NCBI GenBank assembly: GCA_002238725.1
Contig: MPMX01000012.1
Location: 27,416-91,415 of the forward strand
Direction: 5' to 3'
Origin: Rhodospirillaceae bacterium bin65
GTDB lineage: Bacteria; Pseudomonadota; Alphaproteobacteria; Bin65
DNA: 64,000 nt
Made by a program: the position numbers and the translations under genes. Of the stretch, positions 34,920 to 44,155 are shown one piece after another; within the stretch, counting starts at the first letter, position 1, and the number at the start of each line of letters is the position of its first letter. Under the pieces are notes generated by a model, which worked only from the letters and a program-made list of their open reading frames with translations, was not told the origin of the DNA and searched no databases.

Positions 34920-35993
34920 ATGACTGGACGCTACAAGGAAGCCGGGGTCGATATCGCGGCCGGCGGCCGGCTGGTCGACCGGATCGCCCCGATGGCCGAA
35001 GCGACGGCCCGGCCCGGCACGATGGGCGGGATCGGCGGCTTCGGCGGCCTGTTCGACCTTGCCAAAGCCGGCTATCGCGATCCGGTCCTGGTCGCGGCCA
35101 CCGACGGCGTCGGCACGAAACTGCGCATCGCCATCGAAACCGGCCGCCACCGGACGATCGGCATCGACCTCGTCGCCATGTGCGTGAACGATCTGGTCGT
35201 CGCCGGCGCCGAGCCGCTGTTCTTCCTGGATTATTTCGGCACCGGAAAGCTCGAGCCGGACGTGGCGGCCGACGTCGTCGCCGGTATCGCGGAGGGCTGC
35301 CGCCGAGCCGGTTGCGCGCTGATCGGCGGGGAAACCGCCGAACTGCCCGGCCTCTACGCCACCGGCGATTACGACCTGGCCGGTTTCGCGGTCGGCGCGG
35401 CGGAGCGCGGCCGGGTGCTGACCGGCAGCACGGCCGCGCCGGGAGACATCGTGCTCGGGATCGCGTCGGACGGGCTCCATTCCAACGGCTTCTCGCTGGT
35501 GCGGATGCTGGGCGCGGAGGCCGGACTCAGTTGGACCGATCCCGCCCCGTTCGATCCGGCCCGCCCGCTCGGCGAAGCGCTGTTGACGCCGACCCGGGTC
35601 TACGTCGAAAGCTGCCTCGCTGCCGTGCGCGCCGGATATTCCGGGTCCGGCGTCAAGGCGCTGGCGCACATCACCGGCGGCGGGCTGATTGAGAATATCC
35701 CCCGGGTCCTGCCGCAAGGCCTGGGGGTCGATCTGGACGGCGGCGCCTGGACCGTTCCGCCGGTCTTCCGCTGGGTGCAGAGCGTCGGCCGGATCGCCGC
35801 CGCCGAGATGGCGACGACGTTCAATTGCGGGCTCGGCATGGTCGCCATCGCGGCGCCGGACGCTGCCGGGGCCGTGGAAGCGGCGTTCCGCGAACACGGC
35901 GAGACCGTGACGGCGGTCGGCACGCTCGTACAGCGCGACAGCGGCGGGAAGACAGTGCAGATCGCCGGCTGGGACGAACAATGGCGCGCCTGA
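34920..35993 (+). CDS. purM: Phosphoribosylformylglycinamidine cyclo-ligase
   Basis: A 357-residue AIR synthetase for step 5 of purine synthesis. [65 protein letters not shown] and [16 protein letters not shown] are all in place, so both the ATP and the substrate sites look complete. Its end overlaps purN by 13 bases. No purine riboswitch or PurR box is apparent upstream; the leader has the 14-bp repeats. Confidence 0.96.
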   Translation: MTGRYKEAGVDIAAGGRLVDRIAPMAEATARPGTMGGIGGFGGLFDLAKAGYRDPVLVAATDGVGTKLRIAIETGRHRTIGIDLVAMCVNDLVVAGAEPLFFLDYFGTGKLEPDVAADVVAGIAEGCRRAGCALIGGETAELPGLYATGDYDLAGFAVGAAERGRVLTGSTAAPGDIVLGIASDGLHSNGFSLVRMLGAEAGLSWTDPAPFDPARPLGEALLTPTRVYVESCLAAVRAGYSGSGVKALAHITGGGLIENIPRVLPQGLGVDLDGGAWTVPPVFRWVQSVGRIAAAEMATTFNCGLGMVAIAAPDAAGAVEAAFREHGETVTAVGTLVQRDSGGKTVQIAGWDEQWRA

Positions 35994-36634
35994 AGGTCGG
36001 TGTTCCGATCTCCGGCCGCGGCTCCAACATGGCGGCGCTGGCCGAAGCGTGCGCCGATTCCGCCTTCCCGGCGGAAATCGTGCTGGTGCTGTCCAACGAG
36101 CCGGGCGCGGCGGGCCTCGACCGGGCGCGCGACTTCGGCATCGAGACGGCGGTCATCGACCATCGCGGCTTTGCCGGCCGGGCCGCGTTCGACGCCGCGG
36201 TCACCGCCCGGCTGGAGCAAGCCGGCGTCGAGTTGATCTGCCTCGCCGGCTTCATGCGCCTGTTCACCGCCGGTTTCGTCGAGCACTGGCGCAACCGGCT
36301 GCTCAACATCCATCCGTCCCTGCTGCCCGCCTTCCGGGGATTGAACACCCACGAGCGCGCCCTGGCGGCGGGAGTCCGGCTGCACGGCTGCACGGTCCAT
36401 TTCGTGCGGCCGGAATTGGACGACGGCCCGATCGTCATGCAGGCGGCGGTGCCGGTGCAGCCGGACGACACGGCGGAGAGCCTCGCCGACCGGGTGCTGG
36501 CCCAGGAGCACCGGATCTATCCGGCCGCCCTGCGCCTGGTTGCCGAGGGCGCCGTGACAGTCGAGGGCGAAAGGGTTGTCTATCCGAACGGCTGGAAGAA
36601 CGAAGGCCGGTCAATCGATCCGTCCCTTCGCTAG
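35981..36634 (+). CDS. purN: Phosphoribosylglycinamide formyltransferase
   Basis: A 217-residue enzyme that transfers the formyl group of 10-formyl-tetrahydrofolate to [19 protein letters not shown] is the phosphate-binding start, [20 protein letters not shown] and [20 protein letters not shown] (catalytic Asn-His) the core, and [20 protein letters not shown] holds the catalytic Asp. The ATG at 35981 sits inside the end of purM, so translation is coupled; purM-purN is the standard order. Confidence 0.95.
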   Translation: MARLKVGVPISGRGSNMAALAEACADSAFPAEIVLVLSNEPGAAGLDRARDFGIETAVIDHRGFAGRAAFDAAVTARLEQAGVELICLAGFMRLFTAGFVEHWRNRLLNIHPSLLPAFRGLNTHERALAAGVRLHGCTVHFVRPELDDGPIVMQAAVPVQPDDTAESLADRVLAQEHRIYPAALRLVAEGAVTVEGERVVYPNGWKNEGRSIDPSLR

Positions 36635-36676
36635 ATCCGTCGCCCGATACAGAGAGACGCCGGACGCAGCGGGGGG

Positions 36677-36706
36677 TTGGCAGACCGGCTTGCGCTTGTG
36701 TATAGA
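36677..36706 (+). promoter_or_regulatory. Promoter for the small oxidase subunit gene
   Basis: TTGGCA (36677-36682), 18-base spacer, TATAGA (36701-36706). It is placed between purN and the short gene at 36760; the predicted start is about 45 bases before its ATG. Confidence 0.5.
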
Positions 36707-36759
36707 ACGCTTCCGAAGGTTTTTCCCGGGTCGCCGGGACATGCGGGGAGGCATGCGGC

Positions 36760-36897
36760 ATGGCTGACAACTTCGGCGAAGGCACGGCATTCTACGAAGA
36801 GCACCGCAAGTCGTGGGGCTATTTCACGAAATGGGGCCTGCGCATCGCCATCCTGAGCGCCATGGCCGCCGCCCTCGCCTTCTGGCTGGAGAGCTGA
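36760..36897 (+). CDS. aa3-type cytochrome c oxidase subunit IV (small single-helix protein)
   Basis: A 45-residue protein, easy to miss because of its size. It starts MADNFGEGTAFYEEHRKSWG and continues with a single membrane helix (about residues 26-42) ending in FWLES. This is the layout of the bacterial aa3 oxidase subunit IV family (COX4_pro_2): a short cytosolic part with a conserved Tyr/His/Trp pattern and one helix. GGGGAGG lies nine bases before the ATG, an own promoter at 36677 and a terminator at 36951, so it is a single-gene unit away from the main oxidase genes. Confidence 0.82.
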   Translation: MADNFGEGTAFYEEHRKSWGYFTKWGLRIAILSAMAAALAFWLES

Positions 36898-36950
36898 GCC
36901 CGCGGACGAACGCTGCGTGACCGGCTACGGACCGGTTTCGCCGAATAAAG

Positions 36951-36977
36951 AGGCCGCAGGTTTGAGCGGCCTTTTTT
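36951..36977 (+). terminator. Intrinsic terminator after the small oxidase subunit gene
   Basis: GGCCGC (36952-36957), eight-base loop, GCGGCC (36966-36971) and six T (36972-36977), with an A in front of the stem. Confidence 0.85.
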
Positions 36978-37015
36978 GTTGTCGGCGGAATCGCGGCGGC
37001 AGGCCGTCACGGCGT

Positions 37016-37939
37016 CTACGTCTTTTCTGCCTCGGCATCGGAGGCCGGTCCGGGCGGTTTGGTTGATACGCCGCCGACGGCCAGCGCGCCGGCCATGATC
37101 AGCGCCAGGCCGACGAAGGCCTCGACCGGCAGCCGCTCGCCGAGCACCGCGGCGCCCAGGAAAACGGCGACCGGGGGAAAGAAAAGCGGCACGAGGGAGC
37201 TGCGGGTGGCGCCGATGCGCCGGACGACGACGAAATACAGGCTCATCGGGATCGCGGTGCAGGCGACGCCGGTGACGAGGATCGCGCCGACCGCACCCAT
37301 GCCGGGCGTGAGGCCGAGCGGCGCTTCCAGGGCCAGAGCCGGCGGCGTCAGGATCATGGCGCCGAAGATCATCTGCCCGGTGGCCATGGTGGGCGGCGCG
37401 AGGCCGGGCTGCCGGCGGGCGTAGATCGCGCCCAGGGTGTGGCTCAAGGGGGCGAGGAAGGTGATGAAAAGGGCAAGCGCCTGATCGCCGGCATTCGCCA
37501 GCACCGACGGGCCCATCACCAGCACGACGCCCGCCAGCCCGACCGCGGCGCCGACCAGGCGACGGCGGGTGAAAATTTCCTCGGCCAGGAACATTGGCGC
37601 GAGAACGACCGCCAGGACCGGCATGGTGCCGAACAGGATGCCGGCCATGCCGCTTTCGATATGCTGCTGGCCCCAGGAGAGCGCCCCGAATGGGATCGCC
37701 CCCGTGAGCAACCCCAGCCAGAACAGCGCAATCCACTCCTGCCGGGTCCGCGGCAGGCGCACGCCGAAGGCGCGCATCATGGCCCAGCAGATCGGCGCCG
37801 CGATCAGCGTCCGCAATGCCGCGACGGTCAAAGGCGGCACTTCGGCGACGGCGATGTTGAGGAAGAGAAAGGTGCTGCCCAGAAGCACTGCCGTCGTCAG
37901 CAGAAGGCCCCAGTCGGCCGCATTCATCGGGCGGTTCAC
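37016..37939 (-). CDS. EamA-family drug/metabolite transporter
   Basis: A 307-residue inner-membrane carrier with about ten hydrophobic segments arranged as two EamA repeats (residues about 8-145 and 155-290). WGLLLTTAVLLGSTFLFLNI opens the first repeat and FITFLAPLSHTLGAIYARRQ the second. The substrate is unknown; the family exports amino acids, metabolites and drugs. The C-terminal tail is short and charged. It stands alone between the terminator at 36951 and ndk. Confidence 0.85.
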   Translation of the reverse strand: MNRPMNAADWGLLLTTAVLLGSTFLFLNIAVAEVPPLTVAALRTLIAAPICWAMMRAFGVRLPRTRQEWIALFWLGLLTGAIPFGALSWGQQHIESGMAGILFGTMPVLAVVLAPMFLAEEIFTRRRLVGAAVGLAGVVLVMGPSVLANAGDQALALFITFLAPLSHTLGAIYARRQPGLAPPTMATGQMIFGAMILTPPALALEAPLGLTPGMGAVGAILVTGVACTAIPMSLYFVVVRRIGATRSSLVPLFFPPVAVFLGAAVLGERLPVEAFVGLALIMAGALAVGGVSTKPPGPASDAEAEKT

Positions 37940-38050
37940 GGGGCAGGTTTCATCGAAGGCGGCGCCTTATCGGTTGCCGATCGCACATTGAATGGCATGA
38001 ACGCCGGATCCTTGCCCTGCGCCCCGGCATCGGGCGGCAAAGGGGCCGCC

Positions 38051-38473
38051 CTACCCGACGATTTCCACGTCGCTGAAGAAGAAGCCAATCTCCGTGGCCG
38101 CAGTTTCCGGCGCGTCGGAGCCGTGGACGGAATTGCGCTCGATATTCTCGGCGAAGAGCTTGCGGATCGTGCCTTCGGCGGCCTCGGCCGGGTCGGTGGC
38201 GCCCATGACTTCGCGGTAGCGCGCGATGGCGTCTTCGCCCTCCAGCACCTGGACGACGACCGGCCCGGAGGTCATGAAGGCGACCAGGTCGTTGTAGAAC
38301 GGCCGTTCGGCGTGGACGGCGTAGAAACCCTGCGCCTGCTTTTCCGTCATGCGGATGCGGCGCTGGGCGACGATGCGCAGGCCGGCCTCCTCGATCGTGG
38401 CGTTGACGGCGCCGGTCAGGTTGCGCGCCGTGGCGTCGGGCTTGACGATCGAGAAGGTCCGTTCGAGGGCCAT
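38051..38473 (-). CDS. ndk: Nucleoside diphosphate kinase
   Basis: A 140-residue enzyme that equalises the NTP/dNTP pools. [20 protein letters not shown] is the start and the phospho-His motif is [20 protein letters not shown] with the catalytic His near residue 117. Full length. It lies after holC on the same strand, as is common in alphaproteobacteria, with a palindromic repeat between the two. Confidence 0.96.
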   Translation of the reverse strand: MALERTFSIVKPDATARNLTGAVNATIEEAGLRIVAQRRIRMTEKQAQGFYAVHAERPFYNDLVAFMTSGPVVVQVLEGEDAIARYREVMGATDPAEAAEGTIRKLFAENIERNSVHGSDAPETAATEIGFFFSDVEIVG

Positions 38474-38600
38474 GGCGCAGCTGCTCCGTCGATAAAGGGG
38501 GCGATGAAGGGGGATGGCATTGGGGGAAAGTGCCGCCGGGTATAGGAATCGCCCGCCCTGCCGTCCATGCGACGGGATGGCGACGCAGGTCCGAAACGGC

Positions 38601-38631
38601 TGTAGGGGAGGGTTTGAAACCCTCCCCTACA
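38601..38631. repeat. Palindromic repeat, GTAGGGGAGG family, copy 2 (most complete)
   Basis: TGTAGGGGAGGGTTT (38601-38615) and AAACCCTCCCCTACA (38617-38631) are perfect 15-base inverted arms around one base. It lies in the gap between holC and ndk. Confidence 0.8.
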
Positions 38632-38682
38632 AAGTCTCAGCGCGGCCCGGCGTTCGGGACGGGCGTCCGGGGGGTCCGCCCG

Positions 38683-39141
38683 TCACCCCTTCTTCTCCCA
38701 GCCGCGGTTGGCCTGCTGCCAGTAGGTCAGGCTGTGGCCGGCGTCCTTCCAGGCCTTCCAGTACTCCCGGGCCTGCGCCACAGCGGCCTCGTCGCGCCCG
38801 TCGAACAGGGTGAAGCAGCGGGCGTAATCGCCGAGCGCGTCCGAGGTCGCGCCGTCGGTCAGGAACAGGAAAGCCGCGCCGTTCGGATTGTCGTCGCCGG
38901 CGGTCAGCCAGACCGGCTGCTTCTCCGCGTTGCCGTCGGCCGCCGTGCCGTGGGGCAGGAAGCTGTCGTTGCGGTTCGACGGGCCCCAGCGCCACAACGC
39001 GTCGTCGAGCTGCTTGACCCGCTCTTCCGAGCCGGCCTTGACGACCGCGCGCTCGCCGCGCTCCAACGTCCTGGCCAACAGTTGCGGCAGCGCGGCTTCG
39101 AGCGGCGTGCGCAGCAGATGGTAGAAGCCGATCTCGGTCAT
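38683..39141 (-). CDS. holC: DNA polymerase III chi subunit
   Basis: A 152-residue replication protein that links the clamp loader to SSB. EIGFYHLLRTPLEAALPQLL, RAVVKAGSEERVKQLDDALW, DSFLPHG and PVWLTAGDDNPNGAAFLFLT are HolC marks. The ATG at 39141 is chosen because family similarity begins at MTEIGFYHL; the frame is open to 39225. In relatives holC follows pepA directly; here about 3.2 kb with a SulP gene lies between them. Confidence 0.9.
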   Translation of the reverse strand: MTEIGFYHLLRTPLEAALPQLLARTLERGERAVVKAGSEERVKQLDDALWRWGPSNRNDSFLPHGTAADGNAEKQPVWLTAGDDNPNGAAFLFLTDGATSDALGDYARCFTLFDGRDEAAVAQAREYWKAWKDAGHSLTYWQQANRGWEKKG

Positions 39142-39498
39142 GCCCTGTCCGACGCCTTTTGCCCGGCTCCTGCAGGGAAGGGTTCGAAATTTCCCGTTCG
39201 AGAGATTTTCTGCCGGCCTTTTCAATAAAAGATGTATTTCAAGGCGTTAGGGAAAATCAGGGGTTGCCGATCTTCCAATTCACAGATCAATCAACACCAT
39301 AGCAACAGCGCATTGCAACCGGAATTGCAGGCGTTCCGAAAGGCCGTGCCGGGCCAGTCGTGTCGGTTCGGCGGTCGGGGGATGTGACGCTATTGCCCCC
39401 TGGCGCTATTCGGCGCGTGCAATCGACCCTAGAATATTTTCAACTTCAATGGATTATCGACGCTGATCGAAATCCAACAGCCGAGCCGAACAACACCC
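39142..39498. other. 357-base gap with raised A+T, no gene recognised
   Basis: The part from about 39190 to 39340 is clearly richer in A+T than the surrounding genes. No promoter, terminator or small gene could be supported. It marks the right edge of the ancestral holC neighbourhood and the start of the inserted segment. Confidence 0.4.
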
Positions 39499-40056
39499 AT
39501 GTCGATCGGAGGTCAGGCTCTCCCGAGACCTGAATGGTTGCGCCTTACGAGCCAGGCGGCCCTCGAGCCGGACCGCCCGATCTGCGATCCTCATCACCAC
39601 CTGTGGGACCGGCCGGACGATCCGTACTTCGTCGAGGATTTCGCTGCGGATCTGCAAAGCGGACACAATATCGTTTCCGCCGTATTCATAGAGTGCGGTT
39701 CCCGATACCTTGCCGACGGGCCCGAGGGAATGCGCCCGGTCGGCGAGACCGCTTTCGCGGTGCAGGAGGCAGAGCGCGCCGCCGGTTCGCCCGGTATCGC
39801 CACGGAGGTAGCGGCCGGAATCGTGAGCTTTGCGGATTTGCGTCTGGGCGCGGAGGTCCATCGCGTTCTCGCCGCTCACGCCGAGGCCGGGCGGGGGCGC
39901 TCTCGCGGTATCCGCCAGTGCGTCGCGGCCGATACCGATGCGCTCGTCCCGAAGCACCGCACCCTGCCGCCGTTCGGGCTGTTGGCCGAACCCCGAGCCC
40001 GGTACCCCGCCTGGGCCGACGGGGGCTTCTCAGAAACGGCCGCCAGTGCCGGGTAG
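39499..40056 (+). pseudogene. Amidohydrolase-2 family protein, C-terminally truncated
   Basis: 185 residues with the metal-binding entry ICDPHHHLWDRPDDPYFVED and the middle motif RGIRQCVAADTDAL, then TLPPFGLLAEP. Related TIM-barrel hydrolases need about 130-150 more residues with two further metal ligands (His and Asp), which are missing. The frame ends at 40056, 27 bases into the convergent SulP gene. The remnant probably lost its 3' half when the SulP segment was joined here. A functional short protein is unlikely. Confidence 0.75.
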
Positions 40057-42306
40057 CGGCCGTGGCCGATAGTCCAGGATCGCCTCGATGAGGTACCTGT
40101 CCAGTTCGACGGTCAGCGCAGCGTCCTCGCGCTCGAGCGCCTGGCGGGCGGAAGAGGCGATCAGCACAGTGCGGCAAGGCCCTTGCGCCACTACGGAACG
40201 CTCCGCGAGACAAGCGCCGAAAGCCGCCTGGGGCGCCAATACGTCGCCGGGGCCGCACTCCCGCATCCGTTCTCCGGCCTCCGCCGCGTGGACTACGGCC
40301 CGGCCCTCGGTCAGGAACTGCATACCCTTCTGGATTTCGCCACCGGCTACAATGGTCTCCCCGGCGGCGTATGTGCACGGTTGCACCCAGGCTTCGAGCC
40401 GCTCGGCCAGCGCCTCGAAACGCGCCTGTCTGTTCAATTCGCGCAAAGAGTGGTCGACAAACATGTCGAACAGGGCGTCGCGTGCGTCTTCCGATTCGGA
40501 ATTCAGGCGCTCCCACGCCGCAATGACCATATCCTCGCACCGCTCCAACCCCCGGTCGAAGTCTTCTTCGAAGATCAGATTTTGCCACTCATTCTCGGAG
40601 AAGCCGGGGCGCAGGGTGGACCTGGAACGCGCGGTCATTGCGCTCAGGACGACATTTGTCCCCTGGGCGTTCGCCGCGCGGATGGAGCGGCAGATGATGT
40701 TGGCAGCCGAGATGTCAAACCCGGAGACGTCGGTGAAATCCAGCAGCAGGCCGATCGGGGTCGGGTCGGCCTTGAGTGCTTCCTTGAGGCGATCTCCCAA
40801 GGGGGACGCGTTGCCGAAGATGATGTAGCCGCGCAGGCGATAGACCCTTACCCGGTCGCCCTGGACCTGAAGAATGACGCGGTGGATGGCGGAAAGAACC
40901 CGCTTGCTCCAATACTCACGGATCGTGAACGAAGCGTTGACCACATCCACTGCGCTGTAGCGCACCACAAAGAAGATGACCGCCGCCACCAGGCCCAGGA
41001 CTACGCCTTCGACGAATCCGAAGAAGCAAATGACGAGAGCGACCAGAAGAATCATGCCGTAATCCGATCGCGGCAGTGTCTTCGAGGTCGCAACCAGCCA
41101 GTCGATCAGCAGGCCGAGCCCGACGAAGAGCGCCAGGCCGCCGAGCAACGGCATCGGGAGGAATGCCAGCAGATCGCCGCCGAAAAACAGAACCGATCCC
41201 ACTGCGAGCGCCACGACGATCCCGGTCAGGCGCGTTTCGGCGCCGGTCGCATGGTTGATCAGGGTCATGGGGCTCGAGTTGCAGCCGGGAGAGCTCGCGC
41301 CCAGGGAGGCGACCAGGCAGGCTGCACCGTCGGCCTGGAATTCCCTGTTCATATCGAGTTCTGCGCCGCTGCCGAGTTCGACCGCGCCCGCATTCAGCAC
41401 GATGCAAATCAGTGTAATCAGCGTGACGCCCAGGATCCCCGGAATTTGGGATGCCACCGCGTTCCAGTTCACATGGGCAAGGCCAGCCAATTCGATGGGC
41501 GGCCAGGAGGTGCCGACCGGCATGCCCACGAACAGGATGCCGGCCGCGCGCGCATCCTCTGTGGAGATACCGAGAATAAGGAGTACGGCATGGCAGAGCC
41601 CGACGGCGAGCACCACCGAGGCGGGCAGTACCAGATAGTGGGGACGGACCTTGGATATCAGCAGGAGCACGGCGGCATAGACGACGCTCGAACCCCATTT
41701 CGGGATCGTGTCAGGATCGAGCAGTTCGGGTAGCGTCTCCCATTCGAGTGCGAGCCCGGACGCGATCGAGATGCTGCTCACGGTCAGAACCCCACCGAGC
41801 CCCGCAAGGAATCCGCCGACGATAGGATAAGGCATGAAGCGAAACAGGTTGGCGAGCCTGAACCGTCCGATCAGCAGGAAAATTACTGCGGTTATCAGGG
41901 TCGTCAGGGCTACTATGGCGACCATTGTCGCGAACACCGCCTCGTCGCTTGCCGAGGACAATTGCGCGGCGACCGCGCTCCCTATGGCCAACAACGCAAT
42001 CGCCGGCGCGAAGTTGGGCATGGACACCGTGCCCTTGTAGGAGCCGGTCAGGGCTGTCGTCAGGCACATCGCAAAGCAGCCGAACAGTATCATCCCGGTG
42101 CCCTGTGCAACGAAGGGGTCCAACGGGCCTGCGAAGATGGTGGCGGCCTGCGTGGGGCCGAATACTACGAGCAGCACGGCCAGTACCAGGCCGGTGGATA
42201 CGGCGGCGGGGAGCTTGGTCGATCGGGCGTCGGCGCGCAGCTCCGAAGCCAGACTGCGAAGCGCGGGTTTCTGGCCCCGCGAGACGCCGGTGCCGCCCTC
42301 GGGCAC
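40030..42306 (-). CDS. SulP-family anion transporter with STAS and cyclic-nucleotide-binding-like domains
   Basis: A 758-residue protein. About ten to fourteen membrane segments fill residues 30-460 (FGCFAMCLTTALTGSYKGTV, FRFMPYPIVGGFLAGLGGVL, LTGIVVALAVGSVLFFGGDL). A STAS domain follows (about 470-590) with LLLDFTDVSGFDISAANIIC, where the Ser after DVSGFD is the usual contact or phosphorylation region. The last about 120 residues look like a cNMP-binding domain (YAAGETIVAGGEIQKGMQFL, RMRECGPGDVLAPQAAFG). This three-part layout suggests transport of sulfate, bicarbonate or another anion under nucleotide control (inference). Confidence 0.85.
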   Translation of the reverse strand: MPEGGTGVSRGQKPALRSLASELRADARSTKLPAAVSTGLVLAVLLVVFGPTQAATIFAGPLDPFVAQGTGMILFGCFAMCLTTALTGSYKGTVSMPNFAPAIALLAIGSAVAAQLSSASDEAVFATMVAIVALTTLITAVIFLLIGRFRLANLFRFMPYPIVGGFLAGLGGVLTVSSISIASGLALEWETLPELLDPDTIPKWGSSVVYAAVLLLISKVRPHYLVLPASVVLAVGLCHAVLLILGISTEDARAAGILFVGMPVGTSWPPIELAGLAHVNWNAVASQIPGILGVTLITLICIVLNAGAVELGSGAELDMNREFQADGAACLVASLGASSPGCNSSPMTLINHATGAETRLTGIVVALAVGSVLFFGGDLLAFLPMPLLGGLALFVGLGLLIDWLVATSKTLPRSDYGMILLVALVICFFGFVEGVVLGLVAAVIFFVVRYSAVDVVNASFTIREYWSKRVLSAIHRVILQVQGDRVRVYRLRGYIIFGNASPLGDRLKEALKADPTPIGLLLDFTDVSGFDISAANIICRSIRAANAQGTNVVLSAMTARSRSTLRPGFSENEWQNLIFEEDFDRGLERCEDMVIAAWERLNSESEDARDALFDMFVDHSLRELNRQARFEALAERLEAWVQPCTYAAGETIVAGGEIQKGMQFLTEGRAVVHAAEAGERMRECGPGDVLAPQAAFGACLAERSVVAQGPCRTVLIASSARQALEREDAALTVELDRYLIEAILDYRPRPLPGTGGRF

Positions 42307-42330
42307 GGTTGGCCTGTCCTTCTTGCTCCC

Positions 42331-43821
42331 CTACCCTTCGTAATGCTCCGCGACCAGCCGGTTGAGCATCTGGACGCCGAAGCCGGTGCCGCCCTTGGGC
42401 ACGGTCGGTTTGTCCTTCTTGCTCCAGGTCACGCCGGCGATGTCGAGATGGGCCCAGGGCACGTCGTTGACAAAACGCTGCAGGAATTGCGCCGCGGTGA
42501 TGCTGCCGGCGCCGCGCCCGCCGATGTTCTTCATGTCCGCGGCGTCGCTGTCGATCTGCTTGTCGTAGGCGTTGCCCAGCGGCATGCGCCAGGCGGGCTC
42601 GCCGACCGCCTTGCCGGCTTCGGCGATCCGCCCGGCCAGCTCGTCGTTGTTGGAGAACAGGCCACAATTCTCGTTGCCGAGCGCGATGATGATCGCGCCG
42701 GTCAGCGTCGCCAGGTTGACCATGAATTTCGGCTTGAAGCGGTCCTGAGTGTACCAGAGCGCGTCGGCCAGGACGAGCCGGCCCTCGGCGTCGGTGTTCA
42801 GGACCTCGATGGTCTGGCCGGACATAGACGTCACGATATCGCCGGGGCGCTGGGCCGCGCCGGAGGGCATGTTCTCGACCAGCCCAGCGACGCCGACGAC
42901 GTTGCATTTCGCCTTGCGCCCGGCCAGCGCCTTCATCAGGCCGATCACGACGCCGGAGCCGCCCATGTCCCACTTCATGTCTTCCATGCCGCCGGCCGGC
43001 TTGATCGAGATGCCGCCGGTGTCGAAGGTGACGCCCTTGCCCACGAAGGCGACGGGCTGGTCCTTTTCCCCGCCGCCGCGCCACTGCATGACCAGCAGCT
43101 TCGATTCGCGCGTGCTGCCCTGGCCGACGCCGAGCAGCGAGCCCATGCCGAGTTCCCGCATCTCCTTCTCGCCGAGCACCTCGACCTCGACGCCGAGGTC
43201 GCGCAAGGCCTCGCCCTCGGCCGCCAGGGTTTCGGGATAGATGATGTTGGCCGGCTCCGAGACCAGATCGCGGGTCATGCAGACGCCATCGGCCAGTTTA
43301 TCCAGCGGCGCGAAGGCCTTGCGCGCCGCTTTTGCGTCGGCGGTTCCGATCGCGAGTCCGGTCAGGGTCGGCTTCTGCTCCGCCTTTTCCTTGGTGCGGT
43401 ACTTGTCGAATCGGTAGCCGCGCAGCCGGGCGCCGAAGCCGGCCCGCGCCGCTGCCTCCGCGCCGTCGAGCTTGCCGCCCTCGACCGGATCGAGCAGCAC
43501 CGCCGCAGATTTCGCGCCGGCGCCGTTCAGGGTCGCCACGGCCCGGCCGCCGGCATTCTGTACCGCCAGCGCATCGAACTCTTCGGCCTTGCCGAGGCCG
43601 AGCAGGATCACCCGCTCCCAGCGGCCGTCGCCCGGGCTCGGCAGGACCAGCGAATCGCCGCCGCCGCCCTTGAAGCGGCTCGCCGCAATTGCGCGCGAGA
43701 CCGCGCCGTCCAGCGCCTTGTCCACGGCTTGCGCCGAGGCCGAGAGCGCCTTGTCCTTGAGGGCGAAGACGACCAGGGAGCCGTCTTTCGGCAGCTCGAG
43801 CTTGCTGAAACGGATTTTCAT
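42331..43821 (-). CDS. pepA: Leucyl aminopeptidase (peptidase M17)
   Basis: A 496-residue cytosolic two-metal aminopeptidase. The metal and catalytic motifs are VGKGVTFDTGGISIKPAGGM, DMKWDMGGSG and NTDAEGRLVLADAL; NENCGLFSNN is also typical. The N-terminal macro-like domain (1-170) is complete. The ATG at 43821 is used (MKIRFSKLELPKDG); the frame is open to 43971. pepA-holC-ndk is the ancestral order, now interrupted downstream. Confidence 0.95.
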   Translation of the reverse strand: MKIRFSKLELPKDGSLVVFALKDKALSASAQAVDKALDGAVSRAIAASRFKGGGGDSLVLPSPGDGRWERVILLGLGKAEEFDALAVQNAGGRAVATLNGAGAKSAAVLLDPVEGGKLDGAEAAARAGFGARLRGYRFDKYRTKEKAEQKPTLTGLAIGTADAKAARKAFAPLDKLADGVCMTRDLVSEPANIIYPETLAAEGEALRDLGVEVEVLGEKEMRELGMGSLLGVGQGSTRESKLLVMQWRGGGEKDQPVAFVGKGVTFDTGGISIKPAGGMEDMKWDMGGSGVVIGLMKALAGRKAKCNVVGVAGLVENMPSGAAQRPGDIVTSMSGQTIEVLNTDAEGRLVLADALWYTQDRFKPKFMVNLATLTGAIIIALGNENCGLFSNNDELAGRIAEAGKAVGEPAWRMPLGNAYDKQIDSDAADMKNIGGRGAGSITAAQFLQRFVNDVPWAHLDIAGVTWSKKDKPTVPKGGTGFGVQMLNRLVAEHYEG

Positions 43822-43986
43822 GCGCGTAAACCTGTCGAAGGAGAGGTGAAGGGGCAGCGGTCCCATACTTAATCGGCCCGCCGGCCCAGCGCAATTGACA
43901 GGCCGTCCAGGCAACGTCCCGCCTGGAATTATCGAGTGGTCCGCGGCGCCAACCAGATCACGCACTTTCAATCAACGCCCTCCATG

Positions 43987-44092
43987 CCACCCCGGACGAA
44001 GCGAAGCGGAGATCCGGGGTCCAGGGGCCACAGGCAAATGCCTTTCGGGTCGGCACTGGACCCCGGCTCGACCTTCGGCCGGCCGGGGTGAC
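43987..44092. repeat. Composite inverted repeat, CACCCCGG family, copy 1
   Basis: Outer arms CCACCCCGG (43987-43995) and CCGGGGTGA; inner arms CCGGGGTCCAG (about 44014-44024) and CTGGACCCCGG (44056-44066). The whole 106 bases can fold as one long cruciform. Related copies at 45430-45515 and 63971-64000. Located between pepA and the HigA-type gene, where no coding sequence is seen. Confidence 0.65.
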
Positions 44093-44155
44093 ACATCGGT
44101 GTGTTGAGGCGATATTGGGTTCTGACCGACGCTAGGAGTCGACCTGAGGCATTTC

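Noticed and set aside
44093..44155. Possible higB toxin remnant upstream of higA
   Set aside because: A short frame gives RYWVLTDARSRPEAFHV, only vaguely like a HigB end. Not enough to call a remnant.
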